Origin: Cymbidium sinense
Taxonomy: Eukaryota > Streptophyta > Magnoliopsida > Asparagales > Orchidaceae
Direction of reading: 5' to 3'
Assembly: GCA_021442155.1 (NCBI GenBank)
Contig: CM038221.1
Span: forward strand, 147,985,601-148,049,600
DNA: 64,000 nt
Shown here: one piece after another, positions 36,580-45,748 of the stretch
How positions within the stretch are numbered: the stretch's first letter is position 1
How the letters are laid out: each line of letters starts with the position of its first letter
Notes under the pieces: model-generated
The model's database searches: none
What the model saw: the letters and a program-made list of their open reading frames with translations, nothing else
Told to the model about the DNA's origin: nothing
Translations under genes and position numbers: made by a program

Positions 36580-36968
36580 ACCCGTCACGCCCTCATGAGC
36601 GTGACGGTTGGTGTTTTGAAGCATCTCGGCTGAATTTCAATCTCGTTACGCCCTGATGAGCATAACGAGGCCTTCAATCACTGCATAAAAGTAAATATTT
36701 ATGCAAATATTCTTCTCTCCTTTTTTTTCTATGTCTGAATTTCAGTCAAAATTTCAATAACATTTCAGCTTAAGGGGCTGCATCTAACTATTTATTTTTT
36801 GGGCTTACCCGTCACACCCTGATGAGCGTGACGATTGGTGTTTTGAAACATCTAAATCGATTTTCATCTCGTCACGCCTTGATGAGCGTGACGGTTGGTG
36901 TTTTGAAACACCTAATTCGATTTTCATCTCGTCACGCCTTGATGAGCATGACGAGGTCTTCAAATCTG
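36580..36968 (-). repeat. ~60-bp repeats each holding a CGTCACGC/GCGTGACG hairpin
   Basis: Five hairpin copies lie near 36584, 36644, 36808, 36868 and 36928: CGTCACGCC-TGATGA-GCGTGACG with an 8-base stem. Copies two and five have changed stem bases; in copy two both sides have changed so pairing is kept (CGTTACGC with GCATAACG). Spacers carry TTGGTGTTTTGAA-CATC and GATTTTCATCTC. On the - strand the text resembles the CCTCGTTGTGCTCAAGAGGG / CGACGAGAT motif of the 227-bp repeats in LTR copy C (39527-40200), so this is probably an inverted, altered piece of the same LTR family. It abuts the lipase fragment. Confidence 0.75.
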
Positions 36969-36969
36969 A

Positions 36970-37697
36970 AGTACAACTGAGTTTATCATATCTGCATATT
37001 TAACAGCCAAATTGAGTGACATACACCTAGCTGGTGCTATTGTATAACATCAAACCCTCTTTTTATCAATATTACCCAATTTTTTTCTATTCTGAACAAC
37101 CAGCATTGCTAGCATTGCTGCTACACCAGAACCAAGAGAATGTCCAGCAAAAGTGAGGGTATAGTTAGGATACTTAATCCAGCAACTCTTTTATAGCATC
37201 ACATTCTGCATTCAACACCCATGCAGCAGCCTTTAGTAGCCCATGAGAACATAACCTCCATCAATTTTCCTCTTTCCAAGTCTGTTATCAAGTAGTAGAG
37301 CATAATCGCTTTCCTTCGCCAAATTTAAGCCTCTTATTGCAAGAACAATATCGGTATGGTAATGATCAACATAGAGCAAGTAAAGTGTCACTCGACCGCG
37401 AGTTTCATCATATGTTTTGCGGCGAACAACCGACTGAGGATTCAGGCCATAGCCTCTTGGTGGTTCCCACTGAGGGTGTTCAAGATCATCCTCATAGTTC
37501 CCTAGGATATAATATCATATTCGGGGCACAGATTCAAATTCTTCAATTGTGGCAAGGGCCCAGTTTTCACTGTCGTGGCCGGCATTATGGATGTAACGCT
37601 TCCAAGCCCAACGGGCACAGGCAAAGCAGTAGACACACTCAAGGAGGGGCAGATCGAAGGCAAATGACATCAGGGACAAACGGCTAGAAGTTGAGCT
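36970..37697 (-). pseudogene. Captured class-3 lipase (mono/diacylglycerol-lipase-type) gene fragment
   Basis: On - the piece reads, with only scattered stops and shifts, LLECVYCFACARWAWKRYIH, GHDSENWALATIEEFESVPR, YEDDLEHPQWEPPRGYGLNP, DIVLAIRGLNLAKESDYALL, YPNYTLTFAGHSLGSGVAAM (about 37125-37160), and CMSLNLAVKYADMINSVVLQ. The GHSLG nucleophile elbow is intact. This matches the plant family with an N-terminal Lipase3_N domain and a class-3 lipase domain (also called calmodulin-binding heat-shock-like). About 240 codons run with no recognisable intron, so the source may have been a spliced transcript. It stops at VVLQ exactly where the hairpin repeats begin. It follows the ABCE1 fragment head-to-tail on the same strand. 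Not functional. Confidence 0.85.
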
Positions 37698-37990
37698 GGT
37701 AGCCTATGCAGCTCGAATGTGTTTGGTCCACAACGATGCGTTGTATCTTTGTCAAGATCCTTTGGTAGATTAATAATTTGAATTGCCTCAAAAGGACAAT
37801 TCTTGACATAGATACCACATCCAATGCATAATTATTCAGAAATGAAAGCAATTCTTGAGGAAGATATGACCTCTATGCAAAGTTTGCATGTTTTCACCAC
37901 AGGACAACTCTTCTTGCACTCTTGGCGGCATTTCTTCGGCTTACACCGATCGGAACTGACGATGGCGATCCGAGTCAGTCTATCAGCCAT
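37698..37990 (-). pseudogene. Captured N-terminal fragment of ABCE1 (RNase L inhibitor, RLI) gene
   Basis: ATG at 37990-37988 opens [32 protein letters not shown], then (after a GAA to TAA stop) [32 protein letters not shown] and FELHRLPA, at which point the lipase sequence takes over (about 37697). ABCE1 recycles ribosomes and is among the most conserved eukaryotic proteins; its N-terminus carries two 4Fe-4S clusters. Cysteines of the first cluster motif are present, while one Cys of CIGCGIC is Tyr. Only about 97 codons are present, without the ABC domains. The fragment is clearly copied from a host gene rather than the gene itself. Confidence 0.92.
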
Positions 37991-38560
37991 CTCGCCCCGC
38001 CAAAACCAGCTGATCCACAATTAGAAAACCTGATCTCCCACACGCTGTCGCAACGAGTCCAAGGACTGATAAAGAGATCGAAGGCGCAAACACAGCGAAT
38101 AAGAGATTGGAAGCACCGCCTCTCCCTGCTTTCCTCCTAAGCAGAAGCCCTTCGCAACGTCTCCCTTCACTTTTCCGGGCAGCAGCGAAGCGGAGGAACT
38201 AAAGAAGGAGAACTTACGGTTTGGCTTGCGTGTGGCTTGGACGAGAGGGGGAGAAGGTGAGGGAACCGTGCAGTTGGACCCAGCAGAGCTCGAAGCCTTG
38301 CGGTTGAGGGAAGAAATAAAGCCGAGAGGGGGGAACGGTTGCTCGGCTGGGAGGAGGCGGGATCGGTTGACGGACTTCGAATCCCACATTTTTGCCAGCA
38401 CTATTTTGCCGCCGCATCTCTCGTCCCATGCGCAATATTCTGTCGGCATAATTCCATGCATTTCCCCACCACCGGCGATGTCCCGCACATGCCGCAAAAG
38501 TAATTTCGTGCACGGCCTACCGCCGATGCAAAACCGCCGCATGTCTCGCCCCGCCTTCTG
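37991..38560 (-). promoter_or_regulatory. Captured 5' leader and possibly promoter of the ABCE1 fragment
   Basis: The GC-rich stretch directly upstream (on -) of the ABCE1 ATG reads like a 5' untranslated region: pyrimidine-rich stretches and no protein family in any frame. Two open frames (38021-38542 on - and 38226-38573 on +) arise from composition. The outer border with the GC-rich part of LTR copy C is not sharp and lies between about 38470 and 38580. If copied with its promoter, the chimera could once have been transcribed; this is inference. Confidence 0.45.
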
Positions 38561-39029
38561 CCGTTCCGTGTGACCCGAACATGCCAGCCCGCTTCCGCCG
38601 TCCCACGTGATCCGAACCCGTCAGCCCGCTTCCTCCATTCTGTGCGACCCGAACCCGCCGGCTCGCAACCCGTCGTGTCGCTCTGCCGTCGTACCTGATC
38701 GCGCGACCCGCCGCTGTGATCCGGCCCGCTCTCGCTCTACCTTCCTGTAAGACACGTCAGCCCTCCATCCGTCTTCCGATCCAACCCACTGCACCCACAA
38801 ACAGCTCGCTTGTCTGGCCCAGACCCGCTCCTTAAACCCGTTCCACACGCAGGCCCGCCAGCCCACCAGCCCGCTGCCTTCTTCTAGCCCACCAGCCTCC
38901 TTCCCTCAAGCCCAAGGTCCACAGCTCCTCCCTACAGCCCACCAGCCCACTGTTCTGGCCCGTTCTGTGCAAACCTTGCCCATTCTGTGCAATCTTTCCT
39001 ATAAGCTCACAACCCATCCAAATTTTATC

Positions 39030-39435
39030 GTTTAATTGGGAAGAACATCGTAGTCAAATTTTTTTCAATTTTGATGTTGCATCCCTTTGTGCCACCTTCG
39101 CTTCTCAGAATCGGGAACATCAAGGAATTCTTCCATCTATTTTTGGCGTCGCATGCCTCGTAGCCCTTCCAGTTTTGGCTTCGCCGCGAATCGGGGGAAG
39201 AACATCGTCAAGAGGTGAATTCTTCCTTTGATTTCTGGTGTCGCACTCCCCGTAACCCTTCCAACCTTTGATGCACTACAATTGGAGGAAGAATATCATC
39301 AAGAGACAAATTCTTCTTTCGATTTCCAGTGTCACATTCCTTGCTTTAGCCTTCCTACCTTCACTTCGCCGTAAAATAAGGGGAAGAACATCGTCAAAAG
39401 GCAAACTATTCTTCCAATTTTCAGCATAGGACTCT
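39030..39435 (+). repeat. ~95-bp tandem array in LTR copy C
   Basis: Four to five units with GGGAAGAACATCGT, CAAATTCTTC-TTCGATTT, GTCGCA-TCC and C-rich tails, equivalent to 26715-27130. Confidence 0.82.
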
Positions 39436-39526
39436 TTACCTTACATTCTCAACCACATACCCAACCCCGTTCCTTTGCCGAGCATTGCAGCCCACCGAAA
39501 ATAAGTCAGAAAATGTGGGATATGTG

Positions 39527-40200
39527 AATGGATATATATTGTATGCTTGTGTTTCTTTGCAGGTTTGAAGACCTCGTTGTGCTCAAGAGGGCATGACGGG
39601 ATGAAAAAATAGGTTGTGCTGTCGCTAGACACCACTCGCTACGCTCAAGAGGGTGTACCGAGTAAGCCAAACACTTGTTAGATGTTGCTCCCCTTAGACG
39701 AAATGCTGCCGAAATTTTGTCTAATTTTTGGAATTAGAAAAAAAAAGAGGGAATGAATATATATTGCGTTTATTTTCTTTGCAGCTTTGAAGGCCTTATT
39801 ATGCTCAAGAGGGTGTGAAGAGATGAAAACTCGGTTGTGGTGTCGCAAGATACCACTCGTTACGCTCAAGAGGGCATACCAAGCAGGCCAAAATACCCCC
39901 GATGCAGCCCCCTACATGGGGATGACGCCGGGAGACTGCCAAAATTTTGTCTAATTTCTAGACTTAAAAAAAGGAGGGAATGAATATATATTGCATTTGT
40001 CTTCTTTTAGGTTTAAAGGCCTCGTTGTGCTCAAGAGGGTGCGACGAGATAAAACATAGCAACTGGAAGACACCACCGCTATGCTCAAGAGGAATCGAGT
40101 AGCTAAAACATCCTCGATGCAGCCTTCTACATGGGGATTATGCTAGGAGGCTAACAAAATTGCATCAAATCTTTTGACTTAGAACAAAAAAAAGGAAAGC
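39527..40200 (+). repeat. ~227-bp tandem repeats in LTR copy C, three units
   Basis: Units begin GAATG-ATATATATTG near 39527, 39752 and 39979. Each has GTTTGAAGACCTCGTTGTGC, TCAAGAGGG, GACGAGATGAAAA, GTCGC-AGACACCACTCG and TACGCTCAAGAGGG, then GACGCCGGGAG-CTGC-AAATT. Two short minus-strand ORFs here follow the repeat and are not genes. Confidence 0.85.
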
Positions 40201-41690
40201 AAAATGAACTGACTTAATAATGCTAAATGAGGAAACCTGTAGCTAATATAAAATTAAAAGTATCAAACAAAAAAAGGGGGAGAGCATTTAAAGCAAATTT
40301 TGCAAAGAATAGAACATTCATTTGAAATGCATGTAAAATTTGGGGGAAGCTAATATTAAACTCACAAACTTTGGGGGAGGCTAATATTAAACCCACAAAC
40401 TCTAATTACAATTTTCTATGACTTAAGTTGAAGTGGTAAAGTGAGTTCCCTTTTCTTGTAAATTTCTCAAAATTAAGCAAACTTTAATTGTAATACTAAA
40501 TTCATAACAAACTTGTAATAAACTTAAAAACTCAGAATGAATCCAAAGTGAGTTTAATAATTCTTATACGAATGTGAATGTGATTACTATGCGAGCTAAT
40601 AAGCATGAGTAGGGCAAAAGTAACAAACACTGAAATCGGTATAACTTATCAAAATTGATGTAAATTGAGCATAATCAAGTTAGAAAAATTATAAAAACTC
40701 AACAAGTAAACTAAGTATAAGTAGTTTGTTAAACTACAATCTAAATCAAAATATCTTCTTCGCCACCAGATCTGCAACCCTTTGTAAAGCAGACAGAAGG
40801 CGATATTAATCCAATTATATAAAAAATCAGAGGACTTCCTTTAATCAAAATTAAGAAATTTCATTCTAATTATGATTTTTAAAATCAATGATTTCATTAA
40901 TTAGATGAAATTATCTAAGCTATAAATATCCCCTTGACACTATGCTTAAATTCAAGTGTCAAGGATGCTACGGGTTGCTTCCTCGGTGTTAGACCGGTTC
41001 GGGTTAACAAAATCTAAAACCTATAATAAGAGTTTCAAATCGAAATATCTAAGAAACTAATTATGTCGATCAGATCTAATCTCTAGCAACTAAAGAAATG
41101 ACAAGATCTAAAGCTCTTAAACATATTCAAATTAATCAATTTTTCAAATCTAATTAAGTAGCAATTTGAAACTGCTTAAATGGAATTCTATCATTAAAGA
41201 CTGAAATCAAACTCAATTCATCCACCTTCTGTAACTATTTATCGAGGGTGATAAATTAAAAAAACTCTAGCGCACGAAAGAGCCAATGTCAAATCAAGTA
41301 TTCTACTATGTTCACTCTCAATCAATCTCTTGCCGAAGTGTGGCATGTGTCCTGTTTTAGCGAGACTATAGATGAAGCAATTATGATCGAAGTTCTCGAT
41401 CATGTTGGCCACCGGCTCCATTATATTACGATCTACTCAGATGCTCCCCAATGGCCCTTTGAGTTGTGAATCATAGGGTATACTTGATAGGAAAATAACT
41501 CTATCACCCAAGGTAGCTAAGCCCTGCCTCCTTAGATAAGCACCACCTGTCCCAAGGATTTCTTACATAACTCATATGTTGATGAGGATCCTTCCACTAC
41601 CCTCCTCGACTAAGTACTAGGGACTACAATGGATGAAAACCATAGGATCTAGAAGATGCACATCATCATTCCCCAAACCATTCGCTTTAA

Positions 41691-43847
41691 AAATGATGAA
41701 TTTCATAATCTTAAATTAAATTCCATATGTTGATATTATATTATTAAGCATTCTAATGACTAGTCTTAATCAAAAGTTCTCTCACTTACTGGGAGGGGTA
41801 ATTAACTAGGGGTTTGTTTATAGGAAACCTAGAACCAGATCTAAAGTCCTCACAAAATGAGGATGAAATCTCTAGGTAGTGTCTTATCTAATATTCCATC
41901 TGCCTTCTGAAAATTACACCAATACTTTGAATCACTCTTTTCATCGAAGAGGTCGGTGGTGAATCTTCGGAGCCCATAGTAGAGCTTTAGGTGTTTAGTA
42001 GCCTAAAGAGGGTTAATGAAATTATGGTTAGCTCACATGTGTGAGAAAATCATAAAAGTAATTAATAAAGTTCTTTAAGCTTAATTAATGATTGTATGCT
42101 AATTGTATTAGCCCCTTTCATTTCATAGATCATTGCTATTTACCTTTCAATTCATTTACATATTGTATTGGCTCATAATCATTTGATTAATTACCTTAAG
42201 GTAATATAGGTAAAGGTTAATTAATTGATTTAATTCATACCTTAACTTAATTAATCCATAAAATCAACTTAATTATCTCTCATTAAACTAAATTAACTCA
42301 CACATAAGGAATGAGATTAGGATTAGGAAACCTCTTCTCAAATCTCCTAAATGAAATCAAACATGAAATTAAAAATGATATTAAGAAATTTTGGTTTATT
42401 CTAAATGAACTTATTTAATATGATTGTCCTTAAGAGTTAATTTGATAGAATGAAATCATGTTCTTATGTTCCTTTATTTCTTTTCAATCATATTAAATAT
42501 TGTATGTCACTTGATTCATGCATTCATCTCTTGCAAAATCGATTAAATTAAATGGTTTTCTTTATGTCAAGCTTGCATGTGTTGATTTAAATTTAACATT
42601 ATGTGTGGCTATTATCATTAATAAATCAAAACTATTTTCAAAATATATATAATTCAATTATAACATATGGAGTGATGACAATTATTATTATTAATAAGCT
42701 TGCATGTGCCTATAGCTTAGAACATGTGATATGGAGTTCTTTTTTCTTTAATCTTCATGGATTTACATAAAAAAAATGTGAATATTAACAAGTGTGTAGT
42801 TCATTTGAAAAGGACACAACATTTGTTTGGATTCATTCTTATGTATCTCCATGTTAGAATTTAGATAGAACTTTAGCTCACAGGTATAAATAATTCAATT
42901 AAATCAACATATAACTTTTGCATGATTTTCATTCTTGTAGTCACTTGTACATTCATGTGTATTTAAGAATAACGGGCATATCTCGTGTGGGCATTCTGGG
43001 GATGCACGGTTTTAAGTAGCCCCAATGAGGTCTTTACCTCACTCCCCTAGTTAACAATGACGAAGTACGATGATGCACAACTTTAGAAATGACTTAAGGT
43101 AAGGATGAAAGAGAGTAATCCTCTCTTTATAACACTTAGTTGCTAAGTGTTAATCAAATAAAAGAAAAAAAATACTAAGTAAAATTCTCAAATCATTTAA
43201 ACCACTTGAAGTGAAATCAACCTCTTATGATTAAATGCCCTTTCAGACTTAGAAAATACAAATCCAATGCTTAGTTAGGACATGTCATTTCTAGTTTTAT
43301 GTTAGGGTGGTGCATGGTATAATGTATGTTTTATTTGTGATGTATTATTTTAGACTGGATGTTAGAGTGTATATTTTGTAGACTAGATGTTAGGCTGCTA
43401 TTAACCTATGCATATTTTCTACATGATATTTTGCTTAAGGGTTCACTTAAAACTAAATATAAATGCTCTTTTGTAGGTTGCTTAATCCTCTAAGCATAAT
43501 CCATATTAGGACAGGTGGGCTTGGTTACCCATGTGTAGAGTGCTAAGTCCAAATTATACATATAACTGTTTCGGTTGTATGATATGTTTAGCTAACACTT
43601 ATTTTGTATGTGTAGTTAGAATTACTTTTTCTATTTTTAATGTAATTTTTTATTAGAAATTAATATTAGTATTATGGGGGATTAGGATAAGCAGTGGCTA
43701 GAAGGCTTTGGCCTGGGAGGCCTTGTGATGCCTTTAAAACAAGCATATCCAAATCAAAGAAGACATGATGATATGAAGTATGAAGAAAAGAAGACCCCCA
43801 TAACACTTATTCATTTATAAATTATAATTATTCTTTTATATTCTATA
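41691..43847. other. Sequence downstream of LTR copy C, no gene recognised
   Basis: 41760-42000 resembles the 44931-45748 duplication (TAATTAACTAGGGGTTTG, ATAGGAAACCTAGAACC) and, inverted, 35983-36125 (41850-41990). The rest is AT-rich with no coding motif. GTGGGCATTCTGGGGATGCA near 42995 and CTTAGTTGCTAAGTGTTAAT near 43137 (imperfect inverted repeat) are unremarkable on their own. Confidence 0.5.
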
Positions 43848-44138
43848 TTGTATAAGGATATAGCTCAGCTACCCAATTTCTCTTTTCGGGTTGTACGGTG
43901 GTACCCGGCTGCACCGGCCTGTTATACTTTTGCACCAGTTATCAAATTATTTGATGTTATGTTTAACTTGTGCATTAGAAATGGAATGCATCTTCATAGT
44001 TTCTTTATGATTGGTGTTTGTTGTAGTGCGGATGCGATTAGGCTCTTAGAAAAAAATAAATCTTTTACCCAACTACAACTCATAACTAAAGTTTTAAATA
44101 ATTCAGAACCTTACAATAAAAGCCTATTCATTAAATAA
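43848..44138 (+). CDS. Unrecognised 96-codon ORF, faintly PPR-like
   Basis: The frame includes CYTFAPVIKLFDVMFNLCIR followed by NGMHLHSF, which has the spacing of a plant pentatricopeptide (PPR) E/P-type repeat boundary (YTFA-VIK ... G-LH). No second repeat is visible, and the N-terminal VVRWYPAAPA is unlike PPR. It may be a decayed fragment or chance. Neighbours are non-coding. Confidence 0.2.
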   Translation: MYKDIAQLPNFSFRVVRWYPAAPACYTFAPVIKLFDVMFNLCIRNGMHLHSFFMIGVCCSADAIRLLEKNKSFTQLQLITKVLNNSEPYNKSLFIK

Positions 44139-44930
44139 GATAATTAAAAGATTTAACAACCCCTTAGCTGAATGTTATATATTTCATATCACACATGCAT
44201 ATTCTTTCTCTCTTGAAAATAGGAGATTTTCATCCTTACACGATAGGGGAATGCTTGACCTGTGAGGGCATCCCTTATGGTGGAAAACACCCCTTCTTGC
44301 TGATTTAGCCAATAATCTCATTTCATCATGCATTTAGACATATGAAAATACTATGGCCTTTGTCAAGATGAAGTGTCAAAAATCAAATAAAAATTGAAAC
44401 TATTTACATTAGACTAAGTCATTACTCATACCACTCATGCTCTAGTCTCTGAGGGAGTGGGTTTAAGGAGTTTAATTTATTTCTAAATAATAATAACTTA
44501 ACTATGTTGCAAAATCGTAGGACTTTCCTACATAGTTTTAAAGCGTAGGAGAAGTTAGCTGACTGCCACGTTAGGCGGTTATAAGTCCAGCAGTCGGGTT
44601 GTCTACTCTCTTTGTGGAGGTAAATCATATGCCCATTTTCACTTAGATTTAGGTCATATTTTAGCTCTTGCTAAAGCTCCCTAGATTTAGTATCTAAGGT
44701 TGTTATTTCTTTTAGGCTACAAGCATAAATCCTCATCTCTTAGACATTCCCCTAACCCTATGTTGGTGGATTGTAAGCCCTAGTAATCAAATAAAGTTTC
44801 AACTCAAACAAATAATTCTTCTCACTTTCAAACATATAAAGCTCAACTATATGATAGATTAGAATGCTCACTATACCTCATAGTATCATGATCATTTCCT
44901 ACTTATTCCCTTTGGCTTCCAAAATAAGTA
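44139..44930. other. AT-rich stretch, no gene recognised
   Basis: No family motif on either strand; one 68-codon minus frame (44422-44628) has no supporting feature. Confidence 0.5.
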
Positions 44931-45748
44931 TCTCCTTTTGAACTATCCCATTTTATTTTCTAAACAAAATAAATTTGTTGATAGTCTTACCCTTGAAATC
45001 TTTGGAGACAACAATTGCCTACTTTAATTGAGAGTATTCCGAAGGAACTCACCTTCCTTAGGATGTAATTAACTATGGGGTTTGCCCCATAGGAAACTTT
45101 AGAACCCGGTTTAATATAAATTCTACTTTATTCATTCATGTAAAGTAGGAAAAAAATCTTTGGTATATTCAAAGACTCATCATGCCTTAGGAGTCCTTAT
45201 TAGGTGATTAGGTCCATTGAAGGGTGATGCCTCTATCTTTTGAGATAGTATATAATACCTCAATGTCATACCCGACCACTTCAATAAGTACACCTTCAGA
45301 TCTGCATGGTGTCCCCTATATACATATCCAAAAATAAACACCACACTTCCAAAATAAGTCTCTCCTTTTGAACTATTTCATTTGATTTTTCTAAACATAA
45401 CCAATTTGTTGATAGTCTTACCCTCAAAATCTTTGGAGATAATAATTTCTTACTTTGATCGAGAGTATTCTTAAGGAACTCACCTTCCTTAGAAAGTAAT
45501 TAATTATGAGGGCTTACCCTCATAAGGAACTTTAGAACTTAGTTTAATATAAACCCTACTTTATTCATCCATATAAGTAGAAAAATGATATATGTTTTAG
45601 AGTCCTTATTAGGTGATTAAGTCCATTGAAGGGTAATGCCTCTATCTTTCGAGATAGTACATCATACCTCAATTTCGTACCTGATCACTTTAATAAGTAC
45701 ACCCTCAGATCTGTGTGATGTCCCCAATATACATTCCAAAAATAAACA
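44931..45748 (+). repeat. 418-bp tandem duplication next to inverted LTR copy D
   Basis: The segment starting TTCCAAAATAAGT-TCTCCTT at 44931 repeats at 45349 and is collinear through TTGTTGATAGTCTTACCCT, GGAACTCACCTTCCTTAG, TAGGTGATTA-GTCCATTGAA and CCTCAGATCTG-TGATGTCC-like text to CAAAAATAAACACCA. It lies against the 3' end of copy D, and part of it resembles sequence downstream of copy C. Confidence 0.9.

Larger units (their letters stand above)
38565..41690 (+). repeat. LTR copy C of the gypsy family, 5'-truncated
   Basis: Starts in the GC-rich island (CCCGAACCCGCCGG-like) and continues collinearly with copies A and B: four ~95-bp units, three ~227-bp units, AATATTAAACTCACAAAC, AATGTGAATGTGATTACTAT-like text, TCAAGTGTCAAGGATGCTAC, GAAAGAGCCAATGTCAAATC and ACTCCATTATATTACGATC-like text to CGACTAAGTACTAGGGAC. 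The end near 41690 is set by loss of similarity to copy D. Its 5' two thousand bases are missing, replaced by the captured host genes. Confidence 0.78.

Noticed and set aside
36580..36968. CTGATGA followed by GAAA resembles the core of a hammerhead ribozyme
   Set aside because: The bases between CTGATGA and GAAA do not form stem II, and no matching stem I/III or cleavage triplet is placed correctly. CTGATGA is simply the loop of the CGTCACGC/GCGTGACG hairpin.
37337..37687. 116-codon plus-strand ORF over the lipase fragment
   Set aside because: It is the antisense shadow of the lipase reading on the minus strand, which matches a known family.
37698..38560. An intact ABCE1 host gene at this locus
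   Set aside because: Only about 97 codons are present, with a stop and a cluster Cys changed, and the sequence switches to a lipase gene before the ABC domains.
38021..38573. 173-codon minus frame and 115-codon plus frame upstream of the ABCE1 fragment
   Set aside because: GC-rich leader without recognisable protein; the genuine ABCE1 start is at 37990, and the upstream frame is out of step with known ABCE1 N-termini.
35983..41990. The 143-bp inverted pair as terminal inverted repeats of a DNA transposon
   Set aside because: The pair lies inside sequence belonging to the gypsy LTR neighbourhood, no target duplication was seen, and no transposase lies between; it is better explained as two opposed LTR-family fragments.
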